Positions 8,764-18,944 of a DNA stretch of 64,000 bases are shown one piece after another. The notes under the pieces were generated by a model. That model had not been told where the DNA came from, made no database searches, and saw only the letters and a program-made list of their open reading frames with translations. Position numbers and translations under genes: made by a program. Each line of letters opens with the position of its first letter. Within the stretch, counting starts at the first letter, position 1. The DNA is from Metabacillus sp. B2-18. GTDB taxonomy: Bacteria > Bacillota > Bacilli > Bacillales > Bacillaceae. Where the stretch lies: NCBI RefSeq assembly GCF_021117275.1, contig NZ_CP088245.1:1401501-1465500 (forward strand). The letters run 5' to 3'.

Positions 8764-10098
8764 CTACTGCATATTTGCTTCAACTGTTTCCTGTGCTTTC
8801 TTTAAAGCATCTTCAGGAGATTCAGATTTCTGTCTTAGTACATTATTTAATGTATTGGTATTTAACTCGGTTAGAACATCTGGATATTGTTCTGTTACGT
8901 TAATACCATTAATTTCGTCTTTGATCTCAAGTAATGTATCAAAAATATCCGTACCGAAATATTGATAGAATTTGTTATCCTCTTGAACCGCCGGATCTTC
9001 CCACACATCCCAACGAGGTGGATCAAAGCCCAGAACTGTCCATAGTTTAATATTTGCTTCCTTAGAAAGTTTTGCAAATGCCAGGAATTCCTTTGCAAGC
9101 TCAGCATGCTCAGTTTGATTTGTAACAACGGTACCAGTTCCACCAATACCTACCGAGCGATCTCCACCTTCTTCCCAAGCAGGCATTGGTCGTATCACCA
9201 TTTTACCTTTTAGGTCAGGCATATAATCTGTGAAACGTCCCATATACCACATTGGCATAGAGATAGATGCCGCTTTTCCTTCATTCATAAATGCATAAAA
9301 CTCTTCAGCATGTGGCTCGCCACCAGGTGTTAACTCTGCAATTTTATGTGTATTAAGCATATCATTCAACAAAGAAAGTGTTTTGATGTTTTCAGGGCTA
9401 TCTATTGTTAAATTACCCTCATCATCAAATAAGTCAGAACCTTGTTGACTGATCATTTGCTGGAAAGTAGTTGCATCACCCGTATGAACTGTTGTCATAA
9501 CAGCATCAGTGTTTTCAACGACCTTTTTACCCGCTTCTACATAGTCATCCCAAGTTTTGATTGAATCTATATCAACACCAGCTTGGTCCATAATTTCTTT
9601 GTTATAATACATGACAGTCGCACCAACATGTGTAGGCATACCGTAGTAATTACCATCCTTAGCATATATGTCAAATCTTGATTGGATGAAGTTATCCATT
9701 TCTGGTTCAACATATTCATTCATAGGTAAAAGCTGTGGTTCACCTTGTAAAAAGTTCGGAAAACGACCAACTTCAATATCAGAAATATCAGGTGCACCTT
9801 TACCAGACTGTAGCGCTAATAATAAGTTGTTATGCATTTGATCGTAAGGGAATGTTTCAGCAACAAGTTTAATCGGTTTATCTGGGTGAAGTTCATTCCA
9901 ACGAGGAACCGCGTCTTTAAAGAAATCCATGTGCAGTTCAACAAATGTCCAATACTTTAATTCGGTTGCATCTTCAACATCTCCACCTATAACTTCCTTT
10001 TCAGTTGCCTCACCAGATGCCGAGTCTCCTCCACCATTACATGCCGCTAATACAAAACACATAAGTAATCCTAAAAGTACCGATAACGACCTTTTCAA
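8764..10098 (-). CDS. Sugar ABC substrate-binding lipoprotein, copy 3
   Basis: Identical to 4041-5375, with the same TTG start, lipobox and cre-like site upstream. Confidence 0.9.
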   Translation of the reverse strand: MKRSLSVLLGLLMCFVLAACNGGGDSASGEATEKEVIGGDVEDATELKYWTFVELHMDFFKDAVPRWNELHPDKPIKLVAETFPYDQMHNNLLLALQSGKGAPDISDIEVGRFPNFLQGEPQLLPMNEYVEPEMDNFIQSRFDIYAKDGNYYGMPTHVGATVMYYNKEIMDQAGVDIDSIKTWDDYVEAGKKVVENTDAVMTTVHTGDATTFQQMISQQGSDLFDDEGNLTIDSPENIKTLSLLNDMLNTHKIAELTPGGEPHAEEFYAFMNEGKAASISMPMWYMGRFTDYMPDLKGKMVIRPMPAWEEGGDRSVGIGGTGTVVTNQTEHAELAKEFLAFAKLSKEANIKLWTVLGFDPPRWDVWEDPAVQEDNKFYQYFGTDIFDTLLEIKDEINGINVTEQYPDVLTELNTNTLNNVLRQKSESPEDALKKAQETVEANMQ

Positions 10099-10281
10099 TT
10101 TTCTTCCCCCTTGTTTATCATTTTTAAAAGCCTAGAGTTTTTTCATAACAGAATTAATTCGATAGATTCACCTCCCTTAAGTTTGCTAACTACAGGATAA
10201 GCGCTTACAAATTAACAATTATGCATACTCATAGCTGAAAGTATTTTCACTTAGGTAGAAAATAATAGAAACCTCCGCACT

Positions 10282-10914
10282 TTATAGCGACTTCACCTTT
10301 ACTCCCTGATCCATTTTAGTAAAGACTCGCAACGTAACCCACATCACCCCTATCCCTAAGGCACTAATCGTGAAAAATGGAATGATTCCCGGATAACTTA
10401 AAGATAGATACAATACAAAAAAAATCTTCAAACCACACATGAGGGTATAATGAAGTTTTGATAAACCTACAATAATGGCATTCTTAAGATGCTGTCTCCA
10501 GGTAGCTTTATAATGAACAAGCATTGGAAAAGCCCAAATTAATAGAATCATATAGAAGAAAACCATTAAATAAAAGGCAAAAGGAGTTACAATAGAGAAC
10601 ACACTTACCGAATTCTTCATTAATTGAAAATTAAAATACAGAATAACTCCAGTTATTGTTAAAATCCATCCCAATATATTGGCTGTAGCAAATTCTTGAC
10701 GATATGTTTTCTTAAATGTTTGGAAAATCTTGATATCATGTTCACCCAGAATCCACTTTCGAGCTACACTTAACATAGCGGCAGTAGATGGAAAGATACC
10801 TGCTACAATTAGTCCAAGAACTGAATAGAAAATCCACATTACATTCAGCACAACAAGGCGGAAAATCCATTGAAGTATAAAATCTAATTTTGATACAATT
10901 TCTTTCCCATTCAT
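10282..10914 (-). CDS. YesL-like membrane protein (DUF624), copy 3
   Basis: Identical to 836-1468. Confidence 0.8.
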   Translation of the reverse strand: MNGKEIVSKLDFILQWIFRLVVLNVMWIFYSVLGLIVAGIFPSTAAMLSVARKWILGEHDIKIFQTFKKTYRQEFATANILGWILTITGVILYFNFQLMKNSVSVFSIVTPFAFYLMVFFYMILLIWAFPMLVHYKATWRQHLKNAIIVGLSKLHYTLMCGLKIFFVLYLSLSYPGIIPFFTISALGIGVMWVTLRVFTKMDQGVKVKSL

Positions 10915-10948
10915 ATCAATACTCCACCTCTTTAGATCCGAAATAGGT

Positions 10949-11614
10949 TTATCCCTTCACTCCACCAACTGTAAGTCCTGCAACAAAGTACCGTTGGAAA
11001 AAGACAAAGAGAATAATGATTGGAATAATGGTCATAACAGAACCTGCAATGAGCACATCATAATTATTTCCATAAGGTGTTAGTAACGTTGCTAAGCCGA
11101 TTGGTAATGTAAACATATCGTTCGATCTTAAAACAATTAATGGCCATAAGAAATTGTTCCAGCTTCCTAATCCCTGAAGAATTGCCATTGCTGCCATTGA
11201 TGGCCCCATAAGCGGTAGCATAATCCTAAAGAAAATTCCATACTCTGTAGCTCCATCAATCCTTGCCGCATCCATTAATTCTTTTGGAAGACCAATGGCA
11301 TATTGTCTGAAGAAGAATACTGCTATCGGTGCAACTACAGCAGGTAGAATAACAGCTGTGTACGTATTAATTAAATTCATACTAATCATTAATTGGAAGA
11401 GTGGAAGCATAAGAATTTCAAATGGAACCATTAAAATAAATAGCACAAACCCAAAAATTAGATTTCTTCCTTTAAAGTCATATAACGCAAGTGCATACCC
11501 GACCATTGAAGAGAAAAATAACGATAGTACAATCGTAATCGCTGAAATGGTCAAGCTGTTCATATACCAGCCCCAATAATTACCAGCTTGTGTAAAAATA
11601 TACATTAATATCAT
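10949..11614 (-). CDS. Truncated carbohydrate ABC permease, copy 3
   Basis: Identical to 1503-2168, with the same missing N-terminus. Confidence 0.85.
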   Translation of the reverse strand: MILMYIFTQAGNYWGWYMNSLTISAITIVLSLFFSSMVGYALALYDFKGRNLIFGFVLFILMVPFEILMLPLFQLMISMNLINTYTAVILPAVVAPIAVFFFRQYAIGLPKELMDAARIDGATEYGIFFRIMLPLMGPSMAAMAILQGLGSWNNFLWPLIVLRSNDMFTLPIGLATLLTPYGNNYDVLIAGSVMTIIPIIILFVFFQRYFVAGLTVGGVKG

Positions 11615-11650
11615 TACACTAGTTCCATAAGCAAAACGAACAGAGTTGCA

Positions 11651-11911
11651 TCATCCTAATTGCACAATCGGTTTGATGGCCATACCTTTTTAGAATCCTC
11701 AAAATCCTCATTAATCTTCGCAAACTCATAGAACTTTACTAATTTTATCTAATGGAAACATCCCTTTTTTATAATACTCCGCTAATTGAGGCACAGCATC
11801 TCCTTCAATAACACCTACCATTGTTTTTCCCTCTGCCATTATCTCCTCATGAACGTCTATAAGAAATGTAAAGCTAAGTAATACTTTTGCACCTTCGAAA
11901 AAAACAGTCAA
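11651..11911 (-). pseudogene. Alcohol dehydrogenase C-terminal remnant, copy 3
   Basis: Identical to 2205-2465. Confidence 0.8.
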
Positions 11912-11991
11912 TTGAACCGTTGTTTTTCAGTCTTTTTTCATATCGAGAAACATATACTCAGTAAGAATGACATTAGAATAGGAGAATCTAA

Positions 11992-12198
11992 ATGACAAAC
12001 AACATGTTATCCTTTTATGATCCCTATGTTTATCAGACATTAACAACAATTGTTGGTAAGATGGTTACAGTTCAAACCATAAGAGGTAGCGTTCGTGGTT
12101 CCCTGAAAAATGTATTGCCAGATCACATTGTTGTCGAATCTAACGGAACTCCCTTTTTTATTCGAACCCAGCAAATTATTTGGGTTTTTCCTGGTTAA
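11992..12198 (+). CDS. DUF2642 family protein, copy 3
   Basis: Identical to 2546-2752; the copy boundary falls at 12166/12167 inside the gene without disturbing it. Confidence 0.75.
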   Translation: MTNNMLSFYDPYVYQTLTTIVGKMVTVQTIRGSVRGSLKNVLPDHIVVESNGTPFFIRTQQIIWVFPG

Positions 12199-12221
12199 CA
12201 AATAGAAGTGGAGGGAAAATA

Positions 12222-13112
12222 ATGTTTAAAAGAATAAATAAATTGCCAATTGAACTTCCTATACCTGAACACGGTGATATGAATGCTGCTGCTGCAGTAC
12301 AAGAGCTCTTGGGTGGCAAGTTTGGGGAGATGTCTACCTTAAATAACTATATGTTTCAGTCTTTTAACTTCAGAAATAAAAAAAAGCTAAAACCATTCTA
12401 TGAGTTAGTAGCTAGCATTACAGCAGAAGAAATTGGTCATGTAGAACTTGTTTCTAATACAATTAATTTGTTATCGGTAGGTAATACGTTTCCGGGGGAT
12501 CCGGATATCACTCCACTCCAAAATGGGAAGGATGCTAGAAACACCCACCACTTTATCTCTACTGCTCAAACGGCTATACCAGGTGATTCGATGGGAAGAC
12601 CTTGGACTGGTGATAATGTATTTAATAGTGGTAATCTGGTTTTAGATTTAACACATAACTTTTTTCTAGAAATTGGTGCACGTACACATAAAATGAGAGT
12701 TTATGAGATGACTGATAACCCAGTTGCTCGAGAAATGATTGGGTATTTACTTGTTCGTGGAGGAACACATGTCCTCGCCTATGCGAAAGCAATCGAAATT
12801 GTGACAGGGGTAGACTTAACGAAAATGCTTCCAGTTCCAAATCTTGATAACTCAAAATTTGATTATGCTAGGCCATTCATAGAAAAAGGCTTAAGCAATG
12901 TGCTTTACACATGGAGCGAAACAGAATACAGGGATATTGGAATGATTTGGAAAGGAACTAATCCGGAAAATGGGCATCCACTGGAAGTGAAAATTGGTGC
13001 TCCTGAGGGGGGACCCATACCAGACTTAGAGGAATTACCTGAAGAATTTGCTCCTGGTATTACTAGGGACGATTATGAATTAATCAAAAAACGTCTAATG
13101 GAAAAGTTATAA
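12222..13112 (+). CDS. Manganese catalase, copy 3
   Basis: Identical to 2776-3666. It is the last catalase in the array, because the fourth DUF2642 gene breaks off before a catalase gene. Confidence 0.93.
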   Translation: MFKRINKLPIELPIPEHGDMNAAAAVQELLGGKFGEMSTLNNYMFQSFNFRNKKKLKPFYELVASITAEEIGHVELVSNTINLLSVGNTFPGDPDITPLQNGKDARNTHHFISTAQTAIPGDSMGRPWTGDNVFNSGNLVLDLTHNFFLEIGARTHKMRVYEMTDNPVAREMIGYLLVRGGTHVLAYAKAIEIVTGVDLTKMLPVPNLDNSKFDYARPFIEKGLSNVLYTWSETEYRDIGMIWKGTNPENGHPLEVKIGAPEGGPIPDLEELPEEFAPGITRDDYELIKKRLMEKL

Positions 13113-13486
13113 TGAATTTTGCAGGAAATATTAATGAAATTTGGATTTCTTTAGCGAACGGCAGCAGCCACTGTTCGCTATTTTCATTCATACTTCAACA
13201 ATCCAATTTGACACTTTGATAGAATCAGTTTGAAGTCGTCTTATGACAGTTTTTCCTTGTTTTCAATTCATTTAGGGCAACCATAGCCAATTTTATACCA
13301 CTAGGTGTTACTAATTGTTCATGGTCGAAGTACGCATTATAGAATTTTAGGATTCATAATTATATAATTACATAGTAAATGGGTGGTGAATCTTGGTGCT
13401 AACTCTAAACTGACTTTCACCAACAATCTAATTCTATAACACCCAAAAGGGCTGAAACGAAAGTGTTCCAACCCTTTAAAAAATAC

Positions 13487-14821
13487 CTACTGCATATTTG
13501 CTTCAACTGTTTCCTGTGCTTTCTTTAAAGCATCTTCAGGAGATTCAGATTTCTGTCTTAGTACATTATTTAATGTATTGGTATTTAACTCGGTTAGAAC
13601 ATCTGGATATTGTTCTGTTACGTTAATACCATTAATTTCGTCTTTGATCTCAAGTAATGTATCAAAAATATCCGTACCGAAATATTGATAGAATTTGTTA
13701 TCCTCTTGAACCGCCGGATCTTCCCACACATCCCAACGAGGTGGATCAAAGCCCAGAACTGTCCATAGTTTAATATTTGCTTCCTTAGAAAGTTTTGCAA
13801 ATGCCAGGAATTCCTTTGCAAGCTCAGCATGCTCAGTTTGATTTGTAACAACGGTACCAGTTCCACCAATACCTACCGAGCGATCTCCACCTTCTTCCCA
13901 AGCAGGCATTGGTCGTATCACCATTTTACCTTTTAGGTCAGGCATATAATCTGTGAAACGTCCCATATACCACATTGGCATAGAGATAGATGCCGCTTTT
14001 CCTTCATTCATAAATGCATAAAACTCTTCAGCATGTGGCTCGCCACCAGGTGTTAACTCTGCAATTTTATGTGTATTAAGCATATCATTCAACAAAGAAA
14101 GTGTTTTGATGTTTTCAGGGCTATCTATTGTTAAATTACCCTCATCATCAAATAAGTCAGAACCTTGTTGACTGATCATTTGCTGGAAAGTAGTTGCATC
14201 ACCCGTATGAACTGTTGTCATAACAGCATCAGTGTTTTCAACGACCTTTTTACCCGCTTCTACATAGTCATCCCAAGTTTTGATTGAATCTATATCAACA
14301 CCAGCTTGGTCCATAATTTCTTTGTTATAATACATGACAGTCGCACCAACATGTGTAGGCATACCGTAGTAATTACCATCCTTAGCATATATGTCAAATC
14401 TTGATTGGATGAAGTTATCCATTTCTGGTTCAACATATTCATTCATAGGTAAAAGCTGTGGTTCACCTTGTAAAAAGTTCGGAAAACGACCAACTTCAAT
14501 ATCAGAAATATCAGGTGCACCTTTACCAGACTGTAGCGCTAATAATAAGTTGTTATGCATTTGATCGTAAGGGAATGTTTCAGCAACAAGTTTAATCGGT
14601 TTATCTGGGTGAAGTTCATTCCAACGAGGAACCGCGTCTTTAAAGAAATCCATGTGCAGTTCAACAAATGTCCAATACTTTAATTCGGTTGCATCTTCAA
14701 CATCTCCACCTATAACTTCCTTTTCAGTTGCCTCACCAGATGCCGAGTCTCCTCCACCATTACATGCCGCTAATACAAAACACATAAGTAATCCTAAAAG
14801 TACCGATAACGACCTTTTCAA
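13487..14821 (-). CDS. Sugar ABC substrate-binding lipoprotein, copy 4
   Basis: Identical to 4041-5375. Confidence 0.9.
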   Translation of the reverse strand: MKRSLSVLLGLLMCFVLAACNGGGDSASGEATEKEVIGGDVEDATELKYWTFVELHMDFFKDAVPRWNELHPDKPIKLVAETFPYDQMHNNLLLALQSGKGAPDISDIEVGRFPNFLQGEPQLLPMNEYVEPEMDNFIQSRFDIYAKDGNYYGMPTHVGATVMYYNKEIMDQAGVDIDSIKTWDDYVEAGKKVVENTDAVMTTVHTGDATTFQQMISQQGSDLFDDEGNLTIDSPENIKTLSLLNDMLNTHKIAELTPGGEPHAEEFYAFMNEGKAASISMPMWYMGRFTDYMPDLKGKMVIRPMPAWEEGGDRSVGIGGTGTVVTNQTEHAELAKEFLAFAKLSKEANIKLWTVLGFDPPRWDVWEDPAVQEDNKFYQYFGTDIFDTLLEIKDEINGINVTEQYPDVLTELNTNTLNNVLRQKSESPEDALKKAQETVEANMQ

Positions 14822-15004
14822 TTTTCTTCCCCCTTGTTTATCATTTTTAAAAGCCTAGAGTTTTTTCATAACAGAATTAATTCGATAGATTCACCTCCCT
14901 TAAGTTTGCTAACTACAGGATAAGCGCTTACAAATTAACAATTATGCATACTCATAGCTGAAAGTATTTTCACTTAGGTAGAAAATAATAGAAACCTCCG
15001 CACT

Positions 15005-15637
15005 TTATAGCGACTTCACCTTTACTCCCTGATCCATTTTAGTAAAGACTCGCAACGTAACCCACATCACCCCTATCCCTAAGGCACTAATCGTGAAAAA
15101 TGGAATGATTCCCGGATAACTTAAAGATAGATACAATACAAAAAAAATCTTCAAACCACACATGAGGGTATAATGAAGTTTTGATAAACCTACAATAATG
15201 GCATTCTTAAGATGCTGTCTCCAGGTAGCTTTATAATGAACAAGCATTGGAAAAGCCCAAATTAATAGAATCATATAGAAGAAAACCATTAAATAAAAGG
15301 CAAAAGGAGTTACAATAGAGAACACACTTACCGAATTCTTCATTAATTGAAAATTAAAATACAGAATAACTCCAGTTATTGTTAAAATCCATCCCAATAT
15401 ATTGGCTGTAGCAAATTCTTGACGATATGTTTTCTTAAATGTTTGGAAAATCTTGATATCATGTTCACCCAGAATCCACTTTCGAGCTACACTTAACATA
15501 GCGGCAGTAGATGGAAAGATACCTGCTACAATTAGTCCAAGAACTGAATAGAAAATCCACATTACATTCAGCACAACAAGGCGGAAAATCCATTGAAGTA
15601 TAAAATCTAATTTTGATACAATTTCTTTCCCATTCAT
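15005..15637 (-). CDS. YesL-like membrane protein (DUF624), copy 4
   Basis: Identical to 836-1468. Confidence 0.8.
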   Translation of the reverse strand: MNGKEIVSKLDFILQWIFRLVVLNVMWIFYSVLGLIVAGIFPSTAAMLSVARKWILGEHDIKIFQTFKKTYRQEFATANILGWILTITGVILYFNFQLMKNSVSVFSIVTPFAFYLMVFFYMILLIWAFPMLVHYKATWRQHLKNAIIVGLSKLHYTLMCGLKIFFVLYLSLSYPGIIPFFTISALGIGVMWVTLRVFTKMDQGVKVKSL

Positions 15638-15671
15638 ATCAATACTCCACCTCTTTAGATCCGAAATAGGT

Positions 15672-16337
15672 TTATCCCTTCACTCCACCAACTGTAAGTC
15701 CTGCAACAAAGTACCGTTGGAAAAAGACAAAGAGAATAATGATTGGAATAATGGTCATAACAGAACCTGCAATGAGCACATCATAATTATTTCCATAAGG
15801 TGTTAGTAACGTTGCTAAGCCGATTGGTAATGTAAACATATCGTTCGATCTTAAAACAATTAATGGCCATAAGAAATTGTTCCAGCTTCCTAATCCCTGA
15901 AGAATTGCCATTGCTGCCATTGATGGCCCCATAAGCGGTAGCATAATCCTAAAGAAAATTCCATACTCTGTAGCTCCATCAATCCTTGCCGCATCCATTA
16001 ATTCTTTTGGAAGACCAATGGCATATTGTCTGAAGAAGAATACTGCTATCGGTGCAACTACAGCAGGTAGAATAACAGCTGTGTACGTATTAATTAAATT
16101 CATACTAATCATTAATTGGAAGAGTGGAAGCATAAGAATTTCAAATGGAACCATTAAAATAAATAGCACAAACCCAAAAATTAGATTTCTTCCTTTAAAG
16201 TCATATAACGCAAGTGCATACCCGACCATTGAAGAGAAAAATAACGATAGTACAATCGTAATCGCTGAAATGGTCAAGCTGTTCATATACCAGCCCCAAT
16301 AATTACCAGCTTGTGTAAAAATATACATTAATATCAT
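15672..16337 (-). CDS. Truncated carbohydrate ABC permease, copy 4
   Basis: Identical to 1503-2168. Confidence 0.85.
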   Translation of the reverse strand: MILMYIFTQAGNYWGWYMNSLTISAITIVLSLFFSSMVGYALALYDFKGRNLIFGFVLFILMVPFEILMLPLFQLMISMNLINTYTAVILPAVVAPIAVFFFRQYAIGLPKELMDAARIDGATEYGIFFRIMLPLMGPSMAAMAILQGLGSWNNFLWPLIVLRSNDMFTLPIGLATLLTPYGNNYDVLIAGSVMTIIPIIILFVFFQRYFVAGLTVGGVKG

Positions 16338-16373
16338 TACACTAGTTCCATAAGCAAAACGAACAGAGTTGCA

Positions 16374-16634
16374 TCATCCTAATTGCACAATCGGTTTGAT
16401 GGCCATACCTTTTTAGAATCCTCAAAATCCTCATTAATCTTCGCAAACTCATAGAACTTTACTAATTTTATCTAATGGAAACATCCCTTTTTTATAATAC
16501 TCCGCTAATTGAGGCACAGCATCTCCTTCAATAACACCTACCATTGTTTTTCCCTCTGCCATTATCTCCTCATGAACGTCTATAAGAAATGTAAAGCTAA
16601 GTAATACTTTTGCACCTTCGAAAAAAACAGTCAA
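16374..16634 (-). pseudogene. Alcohol dehydrogenase C-terminal remnant, copy 4
   Basis: Identical to 2205-2465. Confidence 0.8.
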
Positions 16635-16714
16635 TTGAACCGTTGTTTTTCAGTCTTTTTTCATATCGAGAAACATATACTCAGTAAGAATGACATTAGA
16701 ATAGGAGAATCTAA

Positions 16715-16915
16715 ATGACAAACAACATGTTATCCTTTTATGATCCCTATGTTTATCAGACATTAACAACAATTGTTGGTAAGATGGTTACAGTTCAAAC
16801 CATAAGAGGTAGCGTTCGTGGTTCCCTGAAAAATGTATTGCCAGATCACATTGTTGTCGAATCTAACGGAACTCCCTTTTTTATTCGAAAAACCATCCAA
16901 CAGGCCCTATTTTAG
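16715..16915 (+). pseudogene. DUF2642 family gene truncated at the right edge of the array, chimeric tail
   Basis: The first 58 codons match the other copies up to GTPFFIR. At 16889/16890 the sequence changes, and the natural end TQQIIWVFPG is replaced by KTIQQALF and a stop lying within a terminator stem. The conserved C-terminal block is lost and the manganese catalase that should follow is absent. This is the only visible outer boundary of the tandem array. Confidence 0.8.
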
Positions 16916-16931
16916 GGTCTGTTTTTATTTT
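16899..16931 (+). terminator. Rho-independent terminator at array edge
   Basis: AACAGGCCCTA and TAGGGTCTGTT pair across a 3-nt loop with one G-U pair, followed by a T-rich run. It begins about 10 bp after the array breakpoint and presumably belonged to a gene that the rearrangement removed. Confidence 0.75.
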
Positions 16932-17046
16932 AGACCTTTTTTCGTTGTAAGCTCCTATTTTGATTCGGTACTTTTTTAAACAGCCTTTGAATAGGTTTGT
17001 ACTAATCGTCAATTTATCGACATTCATAGAAATGGGGGCATTAGTA

Positions 17047-17466
17047 ATGAAGATGGTTGATCAATTAAAAGAATTTATTGTAAATCAAGATGTAATCCCA
17101 AAGTCAATTAAGATTCATCCTGACGCGCTTTTGGAGCTCGAATCAGAAAAGTTTGTTTATATCATTAATAAACATGAAAAAAAACCTGTGAAACGCTTTA
17201 TGGGGATAGAGCTTATTACGTCAGCTGATGTAAAAGGTTTTGACGTAGTAGAAGAAGGAGTTAATCAAGAGCGGTGGATTGTGAAAAAAGAGGTTAAAAA
17301 GATAAGAGAAAAATATGTCCGAGAAAAGGATAATGAAATATCTAAGGATATTAGTTTATTATTCGCGTACATGGGTTACTTAGAAAGAGAATTAGAAGAT
17401 AAAATGAATTACTTGAACTACTTAAAAGAAAAGGAAGCGATTCGTGCTTCAGAAAATGTTGAATAA
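17047..17466 (+). CDS. Protein of unknown function, 139 residues
   Basis: I do not recognise a family. The protein is soluble and highly charged. The first half (residues 15-80, including IKIHPDALLELESEKFVYIINKH) could be a small alpha/beta domain. The C-terminal half (about 85-135) is lysine- and glutamate-rich and probably helical or coiled coil. The ATG at 17047 has GGGGG eight bases upstream; an in-frame ATG at 17032 would add MGALV but lacks a ribosome binding site. It is the first intact gene right of the tandem array and is followed by its own terminator. Confidence 0.6.
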   Translation: MKMVDQLKEFIVNQDVIPKSIKIHPDALLELESEKFVYIINKHEKKPVKRFMGIELITSADVKGFDVVEEGVNQERWIVKKEVKKIREKYVREKDNEISKDISLLFAYMGYLERELEDKMNYLNYLKEKEAIRASENVE

Positions 17467-17486
17467 TTTCACGACTTTATGGAAAG

Positions 17487-17510
17487 ACACTAGTACGCTG
17501 GTGTTTTTTC
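17487..17510 (+). terminator. Rho-independent terminator
   Basis: ACACTAG and CTGGTGT pair across TACG with one G-U pair, followed by TTTTTTCTTTT, 20 bp after the unknown gene. Confidence 0.8.
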
Positions 17511-17650
17511 TTTTGGAAAATTGAAACCCTTACATTTCTGGAGAAGATGTTTTATAATAGAAAAATTGATAACTAAACTTCTAAGATATGTAAGTATGAA
17601 AATGTTTATATTTTATCTCATACTTGCAAATAAAACAAAAGGATTTTTTT

Positions 17651-18832
17651 ATGATAAAACAAAACTCCCTTGTACCATTAAGAACATTTATGTTTTTCGT
17701 TAGCGCTATCGGATCAATGGTTGTTAGCTTTCTTCCAATTTACTTTCAGCATAAAGGATTTTCTAGCTCTCAAATTGGCTGGTTTTTGGCAATTGGTCCA
17801 TTTGTCGGCTTGATTGCTCAGCCGCTATGGGGATATGCTAGTGACAAGTATAAGACAGTGAAAAAAGTTTTATTCTCTTGTTTAATAGGATTTTCGGTAA
17901 GTGTAATTTGGCTGTTTCAGATTGATTCATTTTTATGGATTATTATAGCGGGATCTCTCTTTTTCTTTTTTTTCTCACCACTTAATCCACTGGCTGATAA
18001 TCTTGCAAAAAGACAATCTCAAATTCACTCCGTCACATTTGGATCAATTAGGATGTGGGGATCTATTGGCTTTGCGCTCGTTTCATTATTTAGTGGCTTT
18101 TTACTATCGAAGTTTGGGATTGGATTTTTAGCGATTCCCATTACTGTTCTCGCGATTTCTACTTGCTTACTTTCATTGACGTTAACTGATGCAAAAGCTG
18201 GTAGCAAAAAAGTGAACTATAAAGACATTGGTATGTTTTTTAAAGATCCAACCTTAACGGCATTTTTTATCTTGATTTCGTTAGTTTTGCTTACACACCG
18301 AACTAGTGATTCGTTTATTAGTTTATATTTGTTTGAAATAGGTGGGAACGAAATGTTAGTTGGGTGGATATGGTTTATTGGTGTATCAAGTGAAGCACTT
18401 CTGTTTTTCTTAAGTGCCAAATGGTTTCGTTCTTCTAGCCCAATTAAATATATTATAATCGCCTCAGTTCTTTATTGTATTCGCTGGATATTAACAGCGC
18501 TTTCGCAGGATCCAGCGATGCTCTTAAGTATTCAAGTTTTACATGGAATTTGTTTTGCTATCGTTTTTTTAGGTGCTCTGGAGTATTTGTATAAAGTCGT
18601 TCCTGAGGAGTTACAAGCAACAGGCCACATGGTATTTGTAGGTATTTCCTTTGGAATAACAGGAATCATCGGATCTTCAGTTGGAGGAATTATTTTTGAA
18701 AACTTCGGGGGATCGACGCTGTATTTCTTACTAGCAGGTTCATCGTTTTTAGGTTTGATTGGTTTTCTTATATTTTATAAAAAGGAGAGAAAAGCCGAAC
18801 TCAAGCAAATTGAAATGGGAAGTGTTAGTTAA
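17651..18832 (+). CDS. MFS transporter (nucleoside/phenylpropionate symporter-like group)
   Basis: From the ATG at 17651 (AAAAGGA seven bases upstream) this encodes 393 residues with about 12 hydrophobic segments. The N-terminal half carries the MFS signature after the second segment, GYASDKYKTVKK (around residues 68-79), matching the loop 2-3 motif. The shape SFLPIYFQHKGFSSSQIGWF near the start and PLNPLADNLA in the middle are typical of the MFS_1-like group that includes HcaT and nucleoside:H+ symporters. The substrate is unknown. It stands alone between two terminators, so it is probably monocistronic. Confidence 0.85.
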   Translation: MIKQNSLVPLRTFMFFVSAIGSMVVSFLPIYFQHKGFSSSQIGWFLAIGPFVGLIAQPLWGYASDKYKTVKKVLFSCLIGFSVSVIWLFQIDSFLWIIIAGSLFFFFFSPLNPLADNLAKRQSQIHSVTFGSIRMWGSIGFALVSLFSGFLLSKFGIGFLAIPITVLAISTCLLSLTLTDAKAGSKKVNYKDIGMFFKDPTLTAFFILISLVLLTHRTSDSFISLYLFEIGGNEMLVGWIWFIGVSSEALLFFLSAKWFRSSSPIKYIIIASVLYCIRWILTALSQDPAMLLSIQVLHGICFAIVFLGALEYLYKVVPEELQATGHMVFVGISFGITGIIGSSVGGIIFENFGGSTLYFLLAGSSFLGLIGFLIFYKKERKAELKQIEMGSVS

Positions 18833-18837
18833 AAGAT

Positions 18838-18872
18838 GGCCGCTGTGTATATCGACTACATAGTGGCCTTTT
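18838..18872 (+). terminator. Rho-independent terminator after MFS gene
   Basis: GGCCGCTGTGTA pairs with the complementary arm ending TAGTGGCC through G-U pairs, followed by TTTT, six bases after the stop. Confidence 0.8.
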
Positions 18873-18944
18873 CAAGTTTAAAGTTAGAAAAATTAGCCAT
18901 ACAATCTCCTGCTATTCATATATATAAGTGAAGGGGGTTGTACA

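Larger units (their letters stand above)
1..16889. repeat. 4,723-bp direct tandem array, about 3.6 copies
   Basis: Every gene and intergenic segment here recurs at exactly 4,723-bp spacing (start codons at 652, 5375, 10098 and 14821 of the same gene, for example). Phased from the right edge, the copies are 1-2720 (cut by the window start), 2721-7443, 7444-12166 and 12167-16889. All encoded proteins are identical between copies and I saw no base differences, so the array is either very recent, homogenised, or an assembly product. Each unit carries a sugar-binding lipoprotein, a YesL-like protein and a truncated permease (minus strand), an alcohol dehydrogenase remnant (minus), and DUF2642 plus manganese catalase genes (plus). 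No transposase, integrase or replication gene is present. Homology stops at 16889, inside the last DUF2642 gene. Confidence 0.97.

Noticed and set aside
1..16889. Array as a composite transposon or phage
   Set aside because: No transposase, integrase, terminal inverted repeats or phage genes are present in any copy.
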